Under the pieces are notes generated by a model. That model saw only the letters and a program-made list of their open reading frames with translations, was not told where the DNA came from and did no database searches. Position numbers and translations under genes: made by a program. Of a stretch of DNA of 64,000 bases, positions 1 to 7,904 are shown piece after piece (positions within the stretch are counted from its first letter, which is position 1; every line of letters begins with the position of its first letter). This DNA comes from Gammaproteobacteria bacterium (GTDB lineage: Bacteria > Pseudomonadota > Gammaproteobacteria > Burkholderiales > Nitrosomonadaceae): assembly GCA_015709615.1 (NCBI GenBank), contig CP054179.1:1054001-1118000 (forward strand). Direction: 5' to 3'.

Positions 1-1
1 C

Positions 2-145
2 AACATTACCGATGGCGGCGGTCTGGGCTGGGATAATTTCACTTATATTTCCGCCGTTCCGGAAGCGGAAACCTACGCCATGCTGTTGCTTGGTCTAGGT
101 TTAGTGGGATTTATGGCGCATCGCAGAAAAGAAGTATCTGCATAA
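2..145 (+). CDS. PEP-CTERM sorting-domain protein, C-terminal end only
   Basis: The window opens inside this gene, so only its last 47 residues are visible. They end in a PEP-CTERM signal: a VPEAE motif (a variant of the usual VPEP), then a hydrophobic segment (about MLLLGLGLVGFMA), then a basic tail with HRRKE. In the known system this tail targets an exported protein to an exosortase and the envelope or exopolysaccharide. The mature part is missing, so its function cannot be called. A strong terminator follows at 175-201. A second PEP-CTERM gene with a very similar tail converges on it from the other strand, so the two may be paralogues. Confidence 0.85.
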   Translation, partial: NITDGGGLGWDNFTYISAVPEAETYAMLLLGLGLVGFMAHRRKEVSA

Positions 146-174
146 CTCATCTAAACTCGTCTATTCAAATCCAC

Positions 175-201
175 AAACGGGAGCTTATGCTCCCGTTTTT
201 T
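175..201 (+). terminator. Rho-independent terminator of the PEP-CTERM gene ending at 145
   Basis: Stem AACGGGAGC / GCTCCCGTT with a four-base loop, followed by a run of T. It lies 30 bases after the stop codon at 143-145. Confidence 0.85.
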
Positions 202-254
202 GTTGATGGAACTGTAACCGCCGGTGCGATACATCGATACGACAGTGAGTTGCA

Positions 255-283
255 TAAAAAAACCCCGCCACTCGGACGGGGTT
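255..283 (-). terminator. Rho-independent terminator of the PEP-CTERM gene at 307-1014
   Basis: Read on the minus strand: stem AACCCCG / CGGGGTT followed by seven T. It lies just beyond the stop codon of the minus-strand gene, so the two convergent PEP-CTERM genes each have their own terminator. Confidence 0.85.
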
Positions 284-306
284 GCTCGAAACATGGCTGA
301 ATCCGT

Positions 307-1014
307 TTAAACGGTTTTCTTTCCGCGCCGCGCCATGAAACCGATCAATCCTAAACCGGCGAGCAGCATGGCGTAGGTTTCCGGTTCTGGAACAGCGGTC
401 ACTTGATCGAAATTGATATTATCGATTCCCACATTCCAATCGTTATAACCGAAGCGGATCGACACAGGACCTGCAAATGTCAGGTTCGGCGTGAACGTGC
501 TGTGCGTGCCGCCAGCTCCCAGAATAGTGACCGGCGAGTAATCAAGCAAAATGGTATTGCTGGTGCCGTCCAGAATGCGCACTTGAGAATTAGGATGATC
601 GACACCAGGATAGCCGGCTAGATCAAAGCTGTTCAGACGAATTGCCCAACCGGGTTCCGGCACCAGGGTAATTTCCGCGAAAGCATCGCCCGAGGTTACA
701 GGAAAAGCAACCTTAAACAAATCGCCATAACTTGTATGCCAGAAGTCCAGATTATTGTAAGCCACTGTATTGGTGCTGATTTGCCATGTGCGGTACTCGG
801 TCGTCACATTGGGTGTATAGCCGTTACCCATCAGGTATGACCCTACCGCGTCGCTTGCGGCGCTCACATTATCGCCGTAGCTTCCAGGAATATCACTATA
901 ATCCAGTGGGTCTGGATTCAAATCAAAAGTCAGAACGGTGGCTTGCGCCGATGCCGCGAGCAACACGCCCGCTCCCGTCAGCATCGTTTGCAATAAAAGC
1001 GATTGAGCTTTCAT
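307..1014 (-). CDS. PEP-CTERM sorting-domain protein
   Basis: Exported protein of 235 residues. The start at 1014 is chosen over an upstream ATG at 1059 because GAGGAGA sits 8 bases before it and because it puts a signal peptide at the very N-terminus (MKAQSLLLQTMLTGAG..., cleavage probably after ASAQA). The C-terminus is a classic PEP-CTERM tail: VPEPETYAM, a hydrophobic stretch, then ARRGKK. The middle contains beta-rich, Gly/Asn/Asp-rich sequence without a motif I recognise, as is common in PEP-CTERM proteins. The predicted fate is exosortase-dependent processing at the envelope. No exosortase gene is in the window. The precise function is unknown. Confidence 0.85.
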   Translation of the reverse strand: MKAQSLLLQTMLTGAGVLLAASAQATVLTFDLNPDPLDYSDIPGSYGDNVSAASDAVGSYLMGNGYTPNVTTEYRTWQISTNTVAYNNLDFWHTSYGDLFKVAFPVTSGDAFAEITLVPEPGWAIRLNSFDLAGYPGVDHPNSQVRILDGTSNTILLDYSPVTILGAGGTHSTFTPNLTFAGPVSIRFGYNDWNVGIDNINFDQVTAVPEPETYAMLLAGLGLIGFMARRGKKTV

Positions 1015-1231
1015 GATGTATTTCTCCTCATTCATAAAATGGATGTGGTGAGTATTCATTGCGTCGAAGTTGAACGATCAACAAACCACTCGGCTCATCC
1101 GAAATATAACTACAGTAAAAAATCTTCTTGTTTTTGTGCACGGCATCTTGTGTCCAATCTCACGACAATCATGCGAAATAAATTATACATTCATCAGGTT
1201 ATGACTGTGTAAGAAAAAACCGGTGTTCGCT

Positions 1232-1380
1232 TATGGAAACGCTGATTAATTGACTACACGAGTGAATCACTTCGTTGCGCGGTACTCGCTCCCTCGCCTA
1301 TCTTGCTGATATGTCTCGGTTGCTGTGTTCCGTGCGCCTCGTGCTTCATCTCGTTCGTCCAATTAATCAGTGCTTCCTTA
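1232..1380. repeat. 149-bp inverted-repeat element, copy 1
   Basis: Ends are imperfect 20-bp inverted repeats (17 of 20 match): about TATGGAAACGCTGATTAATT on the left, and AATTAATCAGTGCTTCCTTA on the right. The whole unit recurs in reverse orientation at 30769-30917 with only scattered substitutions. It carries no ORF, so it is a non-autonomous, MITE-like element. It occupies the centre of the intergenic region between the PEP-CTERM gene (start 1014) and the COQ9-like gene (start 1571). I see no other gene in the remaining intergenic sequence. Confidence 0.85.
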
Positions 1381-1570
1381 TCGGAAGATAATGCACAAAA
1401 ATACGCGCACACCCATAATTATCATTAAAGCAGAAGGGTAACCATAGTAAGCATTTCCCTTTCTCCCGGGATGGTTGTCATGCTTTCGGGTAGCGCAGCG
1501 TTTTGAGTATGTTATAGTGACACCGGCAACGCATCATGCCACTCCTATTAACGCTATATGGAGGATCACG

Positions 1571-2284
1571 ATGAAGAAAAGCAAATCCGAGTTACGCGAA
1601 GCGATTGTGGATATGGCCATTACCATCGCGGAACGTACCAACTGGGAAGCAGTTCGTTTGTTTGACGTAGCCACTGAACTGAATATTACGTTGGACGACA
1701 TCCGCGTTTATTTCCGCGAAAAGGAGGATCTGGTCGACGCCTGGTTTGACCGGGCCGACAGTGAGATGCTCAAGGCTGCGGAAACGGTGGAATTCCTCTC
1801 ATTGCCGTCGCGCGAACGATTACAACATCTCATCATGGCCTGGCTCGATGCCTTGGCCGCGCACCGCAAGGTCACGCGGCAGATGATCGGCGCCAAGCTG
1901 GAACCCGGCCACTTGCACATCCAGATTCCCGCCATCATGCGTGTCAGCCGCACCGTGCAATGGCTGCGCGAAGCTGCGCAACGCGACGCCACCTTCGTGC
2001 GCCGCGCGCTGGAAGAAACCGCGCTGACGACAATCTATCTCGCAACTTTCGCCTACTGGATGCAGGACGATTCGGAAAATTCGCAGAACACGCGCGAGTT
2101 TTTGGCGCACAAGCTGAAAATGGCCGAATCGCTCGATCACTTAGTCTATAAAGAAGCACCGCACCCGGAAACTACATTCGGCACGGATACGGAAACTCAG
2201 ACCGCTCATACCATTCCGCTAGCCATTGAACCTGCGCCATCGATAGAACCGGTTACACACGCACGGCATGCCAAGTCCGACTAA
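1571..2284 (+). CDS. COQ9 / TetR-like protein
   Basis: Protein of 237 residues. The N-terminal ~60 residues form a TetR-type helix-turn-helix (IVDMAITIAERTNWEAVRLF..., then a YFREKEDLVDAWF recognition region). The C-terminal part ends with a segment like the COQ9 family (FAYWMQDDSENS... followed by EFLAHKL). COQ9-family proteins are lipid-binding TetR-fold relatives that help the ubiquinone hydroxylation steps. A true TetR transcription regulator is the alternative. The start at 1571 has GGAGG 6 bases upstream (ATGGAGGATCACG); a longer frame from 1475 lacks similar support. The downstream gene starts 4 bases after the stop, so they are probably cotranscribed. ubiJ-like and ubiB genes lie elsewhere in the window. 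Confidence 0.65.
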   Translation: MKKSKSELREAIVDMAITIAERTNWEAVRLFDVATELNITLDDIRVYFREKEDLVDAWFDRADSEMLKAAETVEFLSLPSRERLQHLIMAWLDALAAHRKVTRQMIGAKLEPGHLHIQIPAIMRVSRTVQWLREAAQRDATFVRRALEETALTTIYLATFAYWMQDDSENSQNTREFLAHKLKMAESLDHLVYKEAPHPETTFGTDTETQTAHTIPLAIEPAPSIEPVTHARHAKSD

Positions 2285-2287
2285 ACT

Positions 2288-3349
2288 GTGGACCCCATCA
2301 CACATGCGCTAAGCGGCGCTTTGCTGGCGCGTGCCGCCGCGCCTGTATCACCAACACATCCGGAACAGACCAGCTTGCCGCTGCGCTTGCAAGTGGCCGC
2401 CGGTTTCGCCGCCGCGGCATTCCCCGATGTGGATCTTGCGCTACGCTTGATCGATACGCTGACGTACCTGAACTGGCACCAGGGACCGACGCACTCACTG
2501 ATCCTGCTGCCGCTTTGGGCATGGTTGCTTGCATGGCTGTTCGCATGGCTGAGCCGCATGCGCTACGCTTGGAAATCATTTTATCGGCTCGCGTGTCTGG
2601 GCATCGCCATCCATATCGCTGGGGATTTGATCACATCGTACGGGTTGATGCTGTTTGCACCGTTTTCCACTCAGCGTTTTTCACTGCCATTGGTATTTGT
2701 CATCGATCTGTGGTTCAGTTTGATCATCATCACCGGTCTGATCGCTTCATGGCGTTATCCGCAACGCGGAATCCCGGCTATCGCGGCATTGCTGGTGTTA
2801 TGCGGCTATGTCATCTTCTTGTTCACGTTGCACCAGCAAGCCGCCGCCATCGCCGCTCGCCACGCCGAGTCGCGAACCATTTCACACCCGCAGATCGACG
2901 TGCTGCCACAGCCGCTCTCGCCGTTTCATTGGAAAATCATCATCCGCGACCGCGAAACTTATCATGTGACGGATATCGATCTATGGGATTCCGGCGGACA
3001 ACAACAAAGCAACACCGACGCATGGCTCCTGTCAAAAATATCCGCCGCCTACCGGCCGGTCACAGCAAACAACTGGATAATTCAACCAGAATTCGGCAAC
3101 GATCCGGTCAACAGCACATTAATCCGTGAAGCTTGGCTGGCGCCCGCTTTCGCCCCTTTCCGCGCTTTCGCGCAGTTTCCGGTATTGGATTCCGTGGATA
3201 CGCAAGAACAGAAATTTTGCGCCTGGTTCTACGACCTGCGCTTCAAATTCCCGGCACTGCCGCCGTCGTTCCGCTACGGTGCATGTCGAGAAAACGATCA
3301 GGCCGATTGGCGGATGGTACGGCAGCGGGGATTGTTTTATATTGATTGA
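2288..3349 (+). CDS. YdjM/DUF457-type inner-membrane metal-dependent hydrolase
   Basis: Protein of 353 residues beginning with the family signature MDPITHALSGALLA at a GTG start. The half toward the N-terminus has several transmembrane helices and the conserved His/Asp motifs of the family: FPDVD near residue 60, HQGPTHSL (HxGxTHS) near residue 75 and HIAGDLITSYG near residue 110. Family members are membrane-bound predicted metal-dependent hydrolases; the substrate is not known (some are linked to lipid or SOS-related roles). The C-terminal ~150 residues are soluble. It follows the COQ9-like gene by 3 bases, suggesting one operon. An insertion sequence begins 91 bases after its stop. Confidence 0.8.
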   Translation: MDPITHALSGALLARAAAPVSPTHPEQTSLPLRLQVAAGFAAAAFPDVDLALRLIDTLTYLNWHQGPTHSLILLPLWAWLLAWLFAWLSRMRYAWKSFYRLACLGIAIHIAGDLITSYGLMLFAPFSTQRFSLPLVFVIDLWFSLIIITGLIASWRYPQRGIPAIAALLVLCGYVIFLFTLHQQAAAIAARHAESRTISHPQIDVLPQPLSPFHWKIIIRDRETYHVTDIDLWDSGGQQQSNTDAWLLSKISAAYRPVTANNWIIQPEFGNDPVNSTLIREAWLAPAFAPFRAFAQFPVLDSVDTQEQKFCAWFYDLRFKFPALPPSFRYGACRENDQADWRMVRQRGLFYID

Positions 3350-3440
3350 ATAAGAATAATTTGATAAAAATTGAAAAACTTCCCGCTCATCAATAGACTG
3401 TTTACATGATTAGCCGTGGTTTATCGATGAATTAACAATA

Positions 3441-4178
3441 GGGTCTTAGGAAGTTAAAGCGGGTTTAAACGTAACAATTTAAGAATTTCATGATAGAGAT
3501 TATCACGGCGATGATTAAAACGAAATTCGGTTTCTTTCAAGTGCAGGTAGAAAGTATGTTCGGGCACACCATTGAACTTGGCCAAACGTCTTTTAGCAAA
3601 ACTCCAGAAAGACTCGATACCATTAATATGCCGCTCGCCACTGGCAAACTCATTGTCACCATGGTGAACCCTGAAGTGCTTATCAAAGCCGATATCGACC
3701 AATCCGTCATAACCACGCCATCCATCGGAATGGATTACGGTATCGGGCGCTACATGCCCACGGATAATGGCTTGCAATGTCGCTTTAGAGCAATCTGGAA
3801 CAATCTCTGTATAAACTTTTCCTTGGCGTTTAAGCACACCAAAGACTATTGTTTTGCCATAAGCGCCCCGCCCCCTTTTACCCCTGACTCGCTGGACACC
3901 AAAGTAAGACTCATCAACTTCTACAGAACCTTGCAGAGGGGATTCAAGTTCGCAATTCTGGGCAATTCGCTGTCGTATTTTAAGATAAATGGTATTGACG
4001 GATCGGATAGAAATGCCGGTCAATTGGGCTGTGTCAGTAGCAGTAAAATCCATCGAAAAACATCGAATAAGTTGCCTGAATTTTGCTTCTCTGATTCGAG
4101 AACGAAAATAGTATCTGTTTTTAGCATTCATCTCAGAAAGTTAGCACACTTTAGTAAGTGCTTAACTTCCTAAGACCC
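3441..4178. mobile_element. Insertion sequence, IS1595 family (IS1016-like), apparently intact
   Basis: A 738-bp element with perfect 17-bp terminal inverted repeats, GGGTCTTAGGAAGTTAA at 3441-3457 and its complement at 4162-4178. The flanks carry a 7-bp direct repeat AACAATA (3434-3440 and 4179-4185), which I read as the target duplication; IS1595 elements usually make 8 bp. It holds one uninterrupted transposase gene on the minus strand. Perfect ends, an intact ORF and an intact duplication indicate a recent insertion. It sits between the YdjM-like gene and the HEPN/MNT pair without breaking either. Confidence 0.92.
3454..4131 (-). CDS. IS1595-family (ISXO2-like) transposase
   Basis: Transposase of 225 residues, the usual size for the short IS1016 group. 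The N-terminal part is a helix-turn-helix (TAQLTGISIRSVNTIYLKIR). The catalytic core has the expected acidic positions: VEVDESYFG near residue 73, VIHSDGWRGY near residue 137 and the GIESFWSFAKRRL segment near residue 175. The zinc-ribbon N-terminus seen in longer IS1595 transposases is absent, which is normal for this group. The stop codon lies inside the inverted repeat region. No frameshift is visible, so the enzyme is probably active. It mobilises the surrounding 738-bp element. Confidence 0.92.
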   Translation of the reverse strand: MNAKNRYYFRSRIREAKFRQLIRCFSMDFTATDTAQLTGISIRSVNTIYLKIRQRIAQNCELESPLQGSVEVDESYFGVQRVRGKRGRGAYGKTIVFGVLKRQGKVYTEIVPDCSKATLQAIIRGHVAPDTVIHSDGWRGYDGLVDIGFDKHFRVHHGDNEFASGERHINGIESFWSFAKRRLAKFNGVPEHTFYLHLKETEFRFNHRRDNLYHEILKLLRLNPL

Positions 4179-4233
4179 AACAATATTAGCGATATATCAT
4201 CTTCCCTGTATTCAGAAAATCAATTACTTTTCA

Positions 4234-4650
4234 ATGAATTCACTCAACACGGATTATTTTGAACGCTGTATCGCTACTCTGAGCCGGGCTTTCAACGGTT
4301 TGAATCAGTATCCGCGAGACGATGACATGTACGATATTTATCGTGCGGCTTGCGTCAAGGAATTTGGAATCATTCTGGAGCAAACCGGCAAGCTGCTGAG
4401 AAAATGCTTGAAACCGTATTTCGCTTCCAGCAAACAAGCCGATCAGTTGATGTTCAAGGATATTTTCCGTCAAGCGGCGAAACATGGGTTAATTACCCTT
4501 GATGAAGCCGAGCGCTGGCTGGTTTACCGGAATAACCGTAACGATACCGCGCATGATTACGACGAGGGCTTTGCCAATCAAACGTTGGCGTTGCTGCCGC
4601 AGTTCATCGAGGATGCCCGCCGCATCCCCGAAGTTTTCCGGCGGCAATGA
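4234..4650 (+). CDS. HEPN-domain protein (HI0074 / nucleotidyltransferase substrate-binding family)
   Basis: All-helical protein of 138 residues matching the HI0074-like family. It carries the HEPN signature R-x4-H as RNDTAH near residue 106. In HEPN/MNT modules the HEPN partner is an RNase-like toxin or substrate-binding subunit, and the nucleotidyltransferase partner neutralises it, in characterised cases by adding nucleotides to it. The next gene, an MNT-type nucleotidyltransferase, overlaps the end of this one by 4 bases (ATGA), so the two are translationally coupled. The pair begins 56 bases from an insertion sequence. Toxicity is inferred from family and context only. Confidence 0.85.
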   Translation: MNSLNTDYFERCIATLSRAFNGLNQYPRDDDMYDIYRAACVKEFGIILEQTGKLLRKCLKPYFASSKQADQLMFKDIFRQAAKHGLITLDEAERWLVYRNNRNDTAHDYDEGFANQTLALLPQFIEDARRIPEVFRRQ

Positions 4651-4970
4651 CGACACCCCGGCTTCTTCTACGCGAACGTGACCGTCAGCGGTTGATAGCG
4701 CTTCTGAATGCATATTTGCCGGACATAACCGCTTGGGCTTATGGTTCGCGAGTTAACGGCACCGCGCATGATGCCAGCGACCTTGATCTGGTATTACGTT
4801 CAGCAGATCTAAGCCCGATTCCCGCCGGTGAATTCGAAAGTTTCTTGCAAGCATTGCGCGAATCTAATATTCCAATCCTGATTGAAGCCCGCGATTGGGC
4901 AAGGCTACCCTCCGCATTTCATCAAGAAATCCTGAAAAAATATGTGGTAGTTCGAACGGGCAATGCTTGA
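4647..4970 (+). CDS. MNT-type minimal nucleotidyltransferase (HI0073-like)
   Basis: Small protein of 107 residues with the nucleotidyltransferase beta active site: GS at AYGSRVNG (near residue 33) followed by the D-x-D pair in SDLDLVL (near residue 46). It is the size of MNT domains that lack further substrate domains and rely on a HEPN partner. The start overlaps the stop of the upstream HEPN gene (ATGA at 4647-4650). Together they form a classical HEPN/MNT pair, probably a type VII toxin-antitoxin module in which this protein is the antitoxin. A housekeeping nucleotidyltransferase role cannot be excluded. Confidence 0.87.
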   Translation: MTTPRLLLRERDRQRLIALLNAYLPDITAWAYGSRVNGTAHDASDLDLVLRSADLSPIPAGEFESFLQALRESNIPILIEARDWARLPSAFHQEILKKYVVVRTGNA

Positions 4971-5022
4971 ACGTTTCCGGCTTAGTTAGCGGTTTTGTCA
5001 CACCAAAACCGCTGGTTCCATG

Positions 5023-6828
5023 CTAAGACCCGGCAATCTTCCCCCACGAATCGCGCAACGTCACCGAACGGTTGAATACCGGCTTGCCGGGCTTCATGTC
5101 GATGCGGTCGGCGACGAAGTAGCCGTTGCGTTCGAACTGGAAGCTTTGTTCGGGCTGCGCGTCGCACAAAGCGGATTCGACATAGGCGCTGATGATTTGT
5201 TTAGAGTCGGGATTCAATGCGGTTTTGTAGTCCTTGCCGCCGCTGTCCGGATGCGGATCGGTGAATAGCCGGTCGTACAAGCGTACTTCCGCCGGTTGTG
5301 CGTATCCGGCGGATAACCAATGGATATTGCCTTTGACTTTGCGGCTGTCCGCGCCGGGCGTTCCGCTTTTGGTCTCGGGATCGTAGGTGCAGTGGATCGC
5401 CTCGATTTCGCCTTGCGCATTTTTATCGACCTGCACGCATTTGACGATGAAGGCGTAACGCAAACGCACTTCCGCACCCGGCGACAAACGGAAATAGCCT
5501 TTGGCGGGCACTTCCATAAAATCGTCGCGTTCAATGTACAGCACTTTGGAAAACGGAATCGTGCGTTTGCCCCATTCCGGTTTTTGCGGGTGATTCGGCG
5601 CCAAGCAATCCTCCTGCTGCCCTTCCGGATAATTATCGATGATCAGCTTCAGCGGCTTGAGAATGGCAACGCGGCGCGGTGCATGCTCGTTCAAGTCTTC
5701 GCGCAAACAATCTTCCAGCACGCTCATGTCGATCCACGAATCCGCTTTGCTGATGCCGATGCGCTCGGCAAACAAGCGGATTGCGCGCGGCGTAAACCCG
5801 CGGCGGCGCACACCAACCAAGGTGCTCAGGCGTGGATCATCCCAGCCGTCGACCAGTTTATTTTCCACCAGCTCAATCAATTTACGCTTGCTCATCACGG
5901 TGTACGTCAGATTGAGCCGGGCAAATTCGATTTGCTGCGGGTGGCATGGCACCTTATCCGCCAGCTGATCGAGCACCCAATCGTACAACGGCCGGTGATC
6001 CTCAAATTCCAAAGTACATAGAGAATGCGTGATTTTTTCCAGTGCGTCGGATATGCAATGCGTGTAGTCGTACATCGGGTAAATGCACCACTGATCGCCG
6101 GTGCGCTGATGATGCACGTGGCGGATGCGGTAAATCACCGGATCGCGCATGTTGATATTGGGCGACGCCATATCGATCTTGGCGCGCAACACGTATTGCC
6201 CGTCGGCAAATTCACCCGCTTTCATGCGGCGGAATAAATCGAGATTCTCGGCAACCGGCCGGTCGCGGTAAGGACTGTTTCTGCCGGGATTCGTTAATGT
6301 GCCGCGATACTCGCGGATTTCCTCGGCGGATAAACTCTCGACATAGGCTTTGCCTTGCGTAATCAAATATTCTGCGAATTCATAGAGCTGGTCGAAATAG
6401 TCCGATGAGTAATACAGATGCTTGCCCCAGTCAAAACCCAACCAGGCCACATTGTCGCAAATCGAATCGACGTATTCCTGCGCTTCCTTCTCCGGATTGG
6501 TATCGTCGAAACGTAAATGGCACACGCCGTTGTAATCGTGCGCAATCCCGAAATTCAGGCAAATGCTCTTGGCATGACCGATATGCAAATAGCCGTTCGG
6601 TTCCGGCGGGAAGCGCGTTTCCACCCGCCCGCCCCATTTGCCGGTGCGATTATCGTCGTCGATGATATTGCGGATGAAATTGGCCGGGGTTGTCGATACA
6701 GCGGACGAATTAGTTTCAGGTTTGTCTTTCAAAGCGAATCTCTCGGCATGTTTATAATTGATACTCAAATCGAAGCGAACATCTTCAATTGATGAGATTA
6801 TAGCGGCGATTGGCTTAAAATCCATCAT
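5023..6828 (-). CDS. glnS: Glutaminyl-tRNA synthetase
   Basis: Class I aminoacyl-tRNA synthetase that charges tRNA-Gln with glutamine in the cytoplasm. The sequence matches GlnRS throughout: FPPEPNGYLHIGHAKS (HIGH motif, residues 82-85 of the longest frame), YPMYDYTHCISDAL, the VMSKRK (KMSKS-like) loop and the C-terminal anticodon-binding beta barrels. The first ATG (6828) gives 601 residues, about 45 more than the E. coli enzyme. The unconserved N-terminal stretch suggests a start nearer TTG 6732, which has GAGAGA upstream and gives 569 residues. The window also carries gatCAB, so the cell has both direct Gln-tRNA charging and an amidotransferase, which then probably serves tRNA-Asn. Confidence 0.96.
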   Translation of the reverse strand: MMDFKPIAAIISSIEDVRFDLSINYKHAERFALKDKPETNSSAVSTTPANFIRNIIDDDNRTGKWGGRVETRFPPEPNGYLHIGHAKSICLNFGIAHDYNGVCHLRFDDTNPEKEAQEYVDSICDNVAWLGFDWGKHLYYSSDYFDQLYEFAEYLITQGKAYVESLSAEEIREYRGTLTNPGRNSPYRDRPVAENLDLFRRMKAGEFADGQYVLRAKIDMASPNINMRDPVIYRIRHVHHQRTGDQWCIYPMYDYTHCISDALEKITHSLCTLEFEDHRPLYDWVLDQLADKVPCHPQQIEFARLNLTYTVMSKRKLIELVENKLVDGWDDPRLSTLVGVRRRGFTPRAIRLFAERIGISKADSWIDMSVLEDCLREDLNEHAPRRVAILKPLKLIIDNYPEGQQEDCLAPNHPQKPEWGKRTIPFSKVLYIERDDFMEVPAKGYFRLSPGAEVRLRYAFIVKCVQVDKNAQGEIEAIHCTYDPETKSGTPGADSRKVKGNIHWLSAGYAQPAEVRLYDRLFTDPHPDSGGKDYKTALNPDSKQIISAYVESALCDAQPEQSFQFERNGYFVADRIDMKPGKPVFNRSVTLRDSWGKIAGS

Positions 6829-6901
6829 CCTTAAGCAAATCCCATCCGCTCCGGATCATGCAAAAATACGCCAACCCGGCAAAAAACAACGTATTTTGAA
6901 T

Positions 6902-6930
6902 TTGACTTTTGTTGATGCCTGACTTAAAAT
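6902..6930 (+). promoter_or_regulatory. Sigma-70 promoter for rplM-rpsI
   Basis: TTGACT (6902-6907), a spacer of exactly 17 bases, and TAAAAT (6925-6930). It lies 36 bases before the rplM start. This near-consensus promoter fits a highly expressed ribosomal operon. Confidence 0.75.
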
Positions 6931-6965
6931 TCGCGGCTCTTTTTGAATACGCAGGACAGGTTTTT

Positions 6966-7400
6966 GTGAAAACATTTTCAGCCAAACCGCACGAAGTAAA
7001 TCATGATTGGTTTGTCATCGATGCGACCGACAAAGTATTGGGCCGCCTTGCTTCGCAGATCGCTCATCGCTTACGCGGCAAACACAAGCCAATTTATACA
7101 CCGCATGTCGATACCGGCGACTATATCATCGTAGTCAACGCCGATAAATTGCGTGTAACGGGTAATAAAGCCGAAGATAAGATATATTATCGCCATAGCG
7201 GCTATCCAGGCGGGATCTATGCGACCAGCTTCAAGAAAATGCATGCGCGTTTCCCGACACGGCCGCTTGAAAAGGCCGTCAAAGGCATGTTGCCTAAAGG
7301 TCCGTTAGGATACGCGATGATAAAGAAATTAAAAATATATGCCGGCGATACGCATCCTCACGCCGCGCAACAACCTAAACCACTCGAAATCAGAGCTTAA
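6966..7400 (+). CDS. rplM: 50S ribosomal protein L13
   Basis: Ribosomal protein of 144 residues that binds 23S rRNA early in 50S assembly. It aligns over its full length with bacterial L13: KTFSAKPHEV at the start, DWFVIDATDKVLGRLA, HVDTGDYIIVVNADK and KGMLPKGPLG. The start is the GTG at 6966, which gives the family N-terminus and has AGGACAGG upstream; the frame is open farther upstream to 6909 but that extension is not conserved. It is the first gene of the rplM-rpsI operon, 5 bases before rpsI, and a near-consensus promoter lies at 6902-6930. Confidence 0.97.
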   Translation: MKTFSAKPHEVNHDWFVIDATDKVLGRLASQIAHRLRGKHKPIYTPHVDTGDYIIVVNADKLRVTGNKAEDKIYYRHSGYPGGIYATSFKKMHARFPTRPLEKAVKGMLPKGPLGYAMIKKLKIYAGDTHPHAAQQPKPLEIRA

Positions 7401-7405
7401 TATCC

Positions 7406-7798
7406 ATGGCTACTCAATATAATTATGGTACCGGCCGGCGTAAAAGCGCGGTTGCGCGTGTTTTCATCAAACCCGGAAAAGGTGCGATCGTCATCAATAA
7501 CAAACCGATTGATGAATATTTTTCCCGCGAAACGGGCCGCATGATCGCAAGACAACCGTTGGAACTTACAAATAATGCCAATACTTTTGATATTATGGTG
7601 AATATTCATGGTGGCGGTGAATCGGGTCAAGCGGGTGCTGTACGTCATGGTATTACACGTGCTTTGATTGACTACGATGCAACTTTAAAGTCAGCCCTTA
7701 GCAAAGCAGGATTGGTTACCCGCGATGCACGTGAAGTAGAAAGGAAAAAAGTAGGCTTGCGGAAAGCCCGGCGACGCAAACAATTCTCTAAACGATAA
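7406..7798 (+). CDS. rpsI: 30S ribosomal protein S9
   Basis: Ribosomal protein of 130 residues. It has the S9 landmarks YGTGRRKSAVARV at the N-terminus, GGGESGQAGAVRHGITRAL in the middle and the basic C-terminal tail KARRRKQFSKR, which reaches the P-site tRNA in the 30S subunit. It directly follows rplM, the order found in most bacteria. A strong terminator at 7821-7851 closes the operon. Confidence 0.98.
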   Translation: MATQYNYGTGRRKSAVARVFIKPGKGAIVINNKPIDEYFSRETGRMIARQPLELTNNANTFDIMVNIHGGGESGQAGAVRHGITRALIDYDATLKSALSKAGLVTRDAREVERKKVGLRKARRRKQFSKR

Positions 7799-7820
7799 TT
7801 TTTTATTCGCTGGAATTATC

Positions 7821-7851
7821 AAAAAGCCGCCTCTTTCCGGGCGGCTTTTTT
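7821..7851 (+). terminator. Rho-independent terminator of rplM-rpsI
   Basis: Stem AAAAAGCCGCC / GGCGGCTTTTT with an 8-base loop and a T run, 23 bases after the rpsI stop codon. Confidence 0.92.
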
Positions 7852-7904
7852 ATTGGATATCAGGCAAACAAAACCAATACCGAGGAAATATAACAGGAGT
7901 TGCA

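Noticed and set aside
3441..4178. Relationship between the IS ends (GGGTCTTAGGAAG) and the ends of the small repeats (TAAGGAAGC).
   Set aside because: Only AGGAAG is common, which is too short to claim that this transposase moves the repeats.
4988..5013. Hairpin AGCGGTTTTG / CAAAACCGCT after glnS.
   Set aside because: The stem is perfect but there is no T run on the minus strand after it, so a terminator call is weak.
5320..6021. Long open frame antisense to glnS.
   Set aside because: It runs inside a well-conserved gene on the other strand and has no family signature; a coding-bias shadow.
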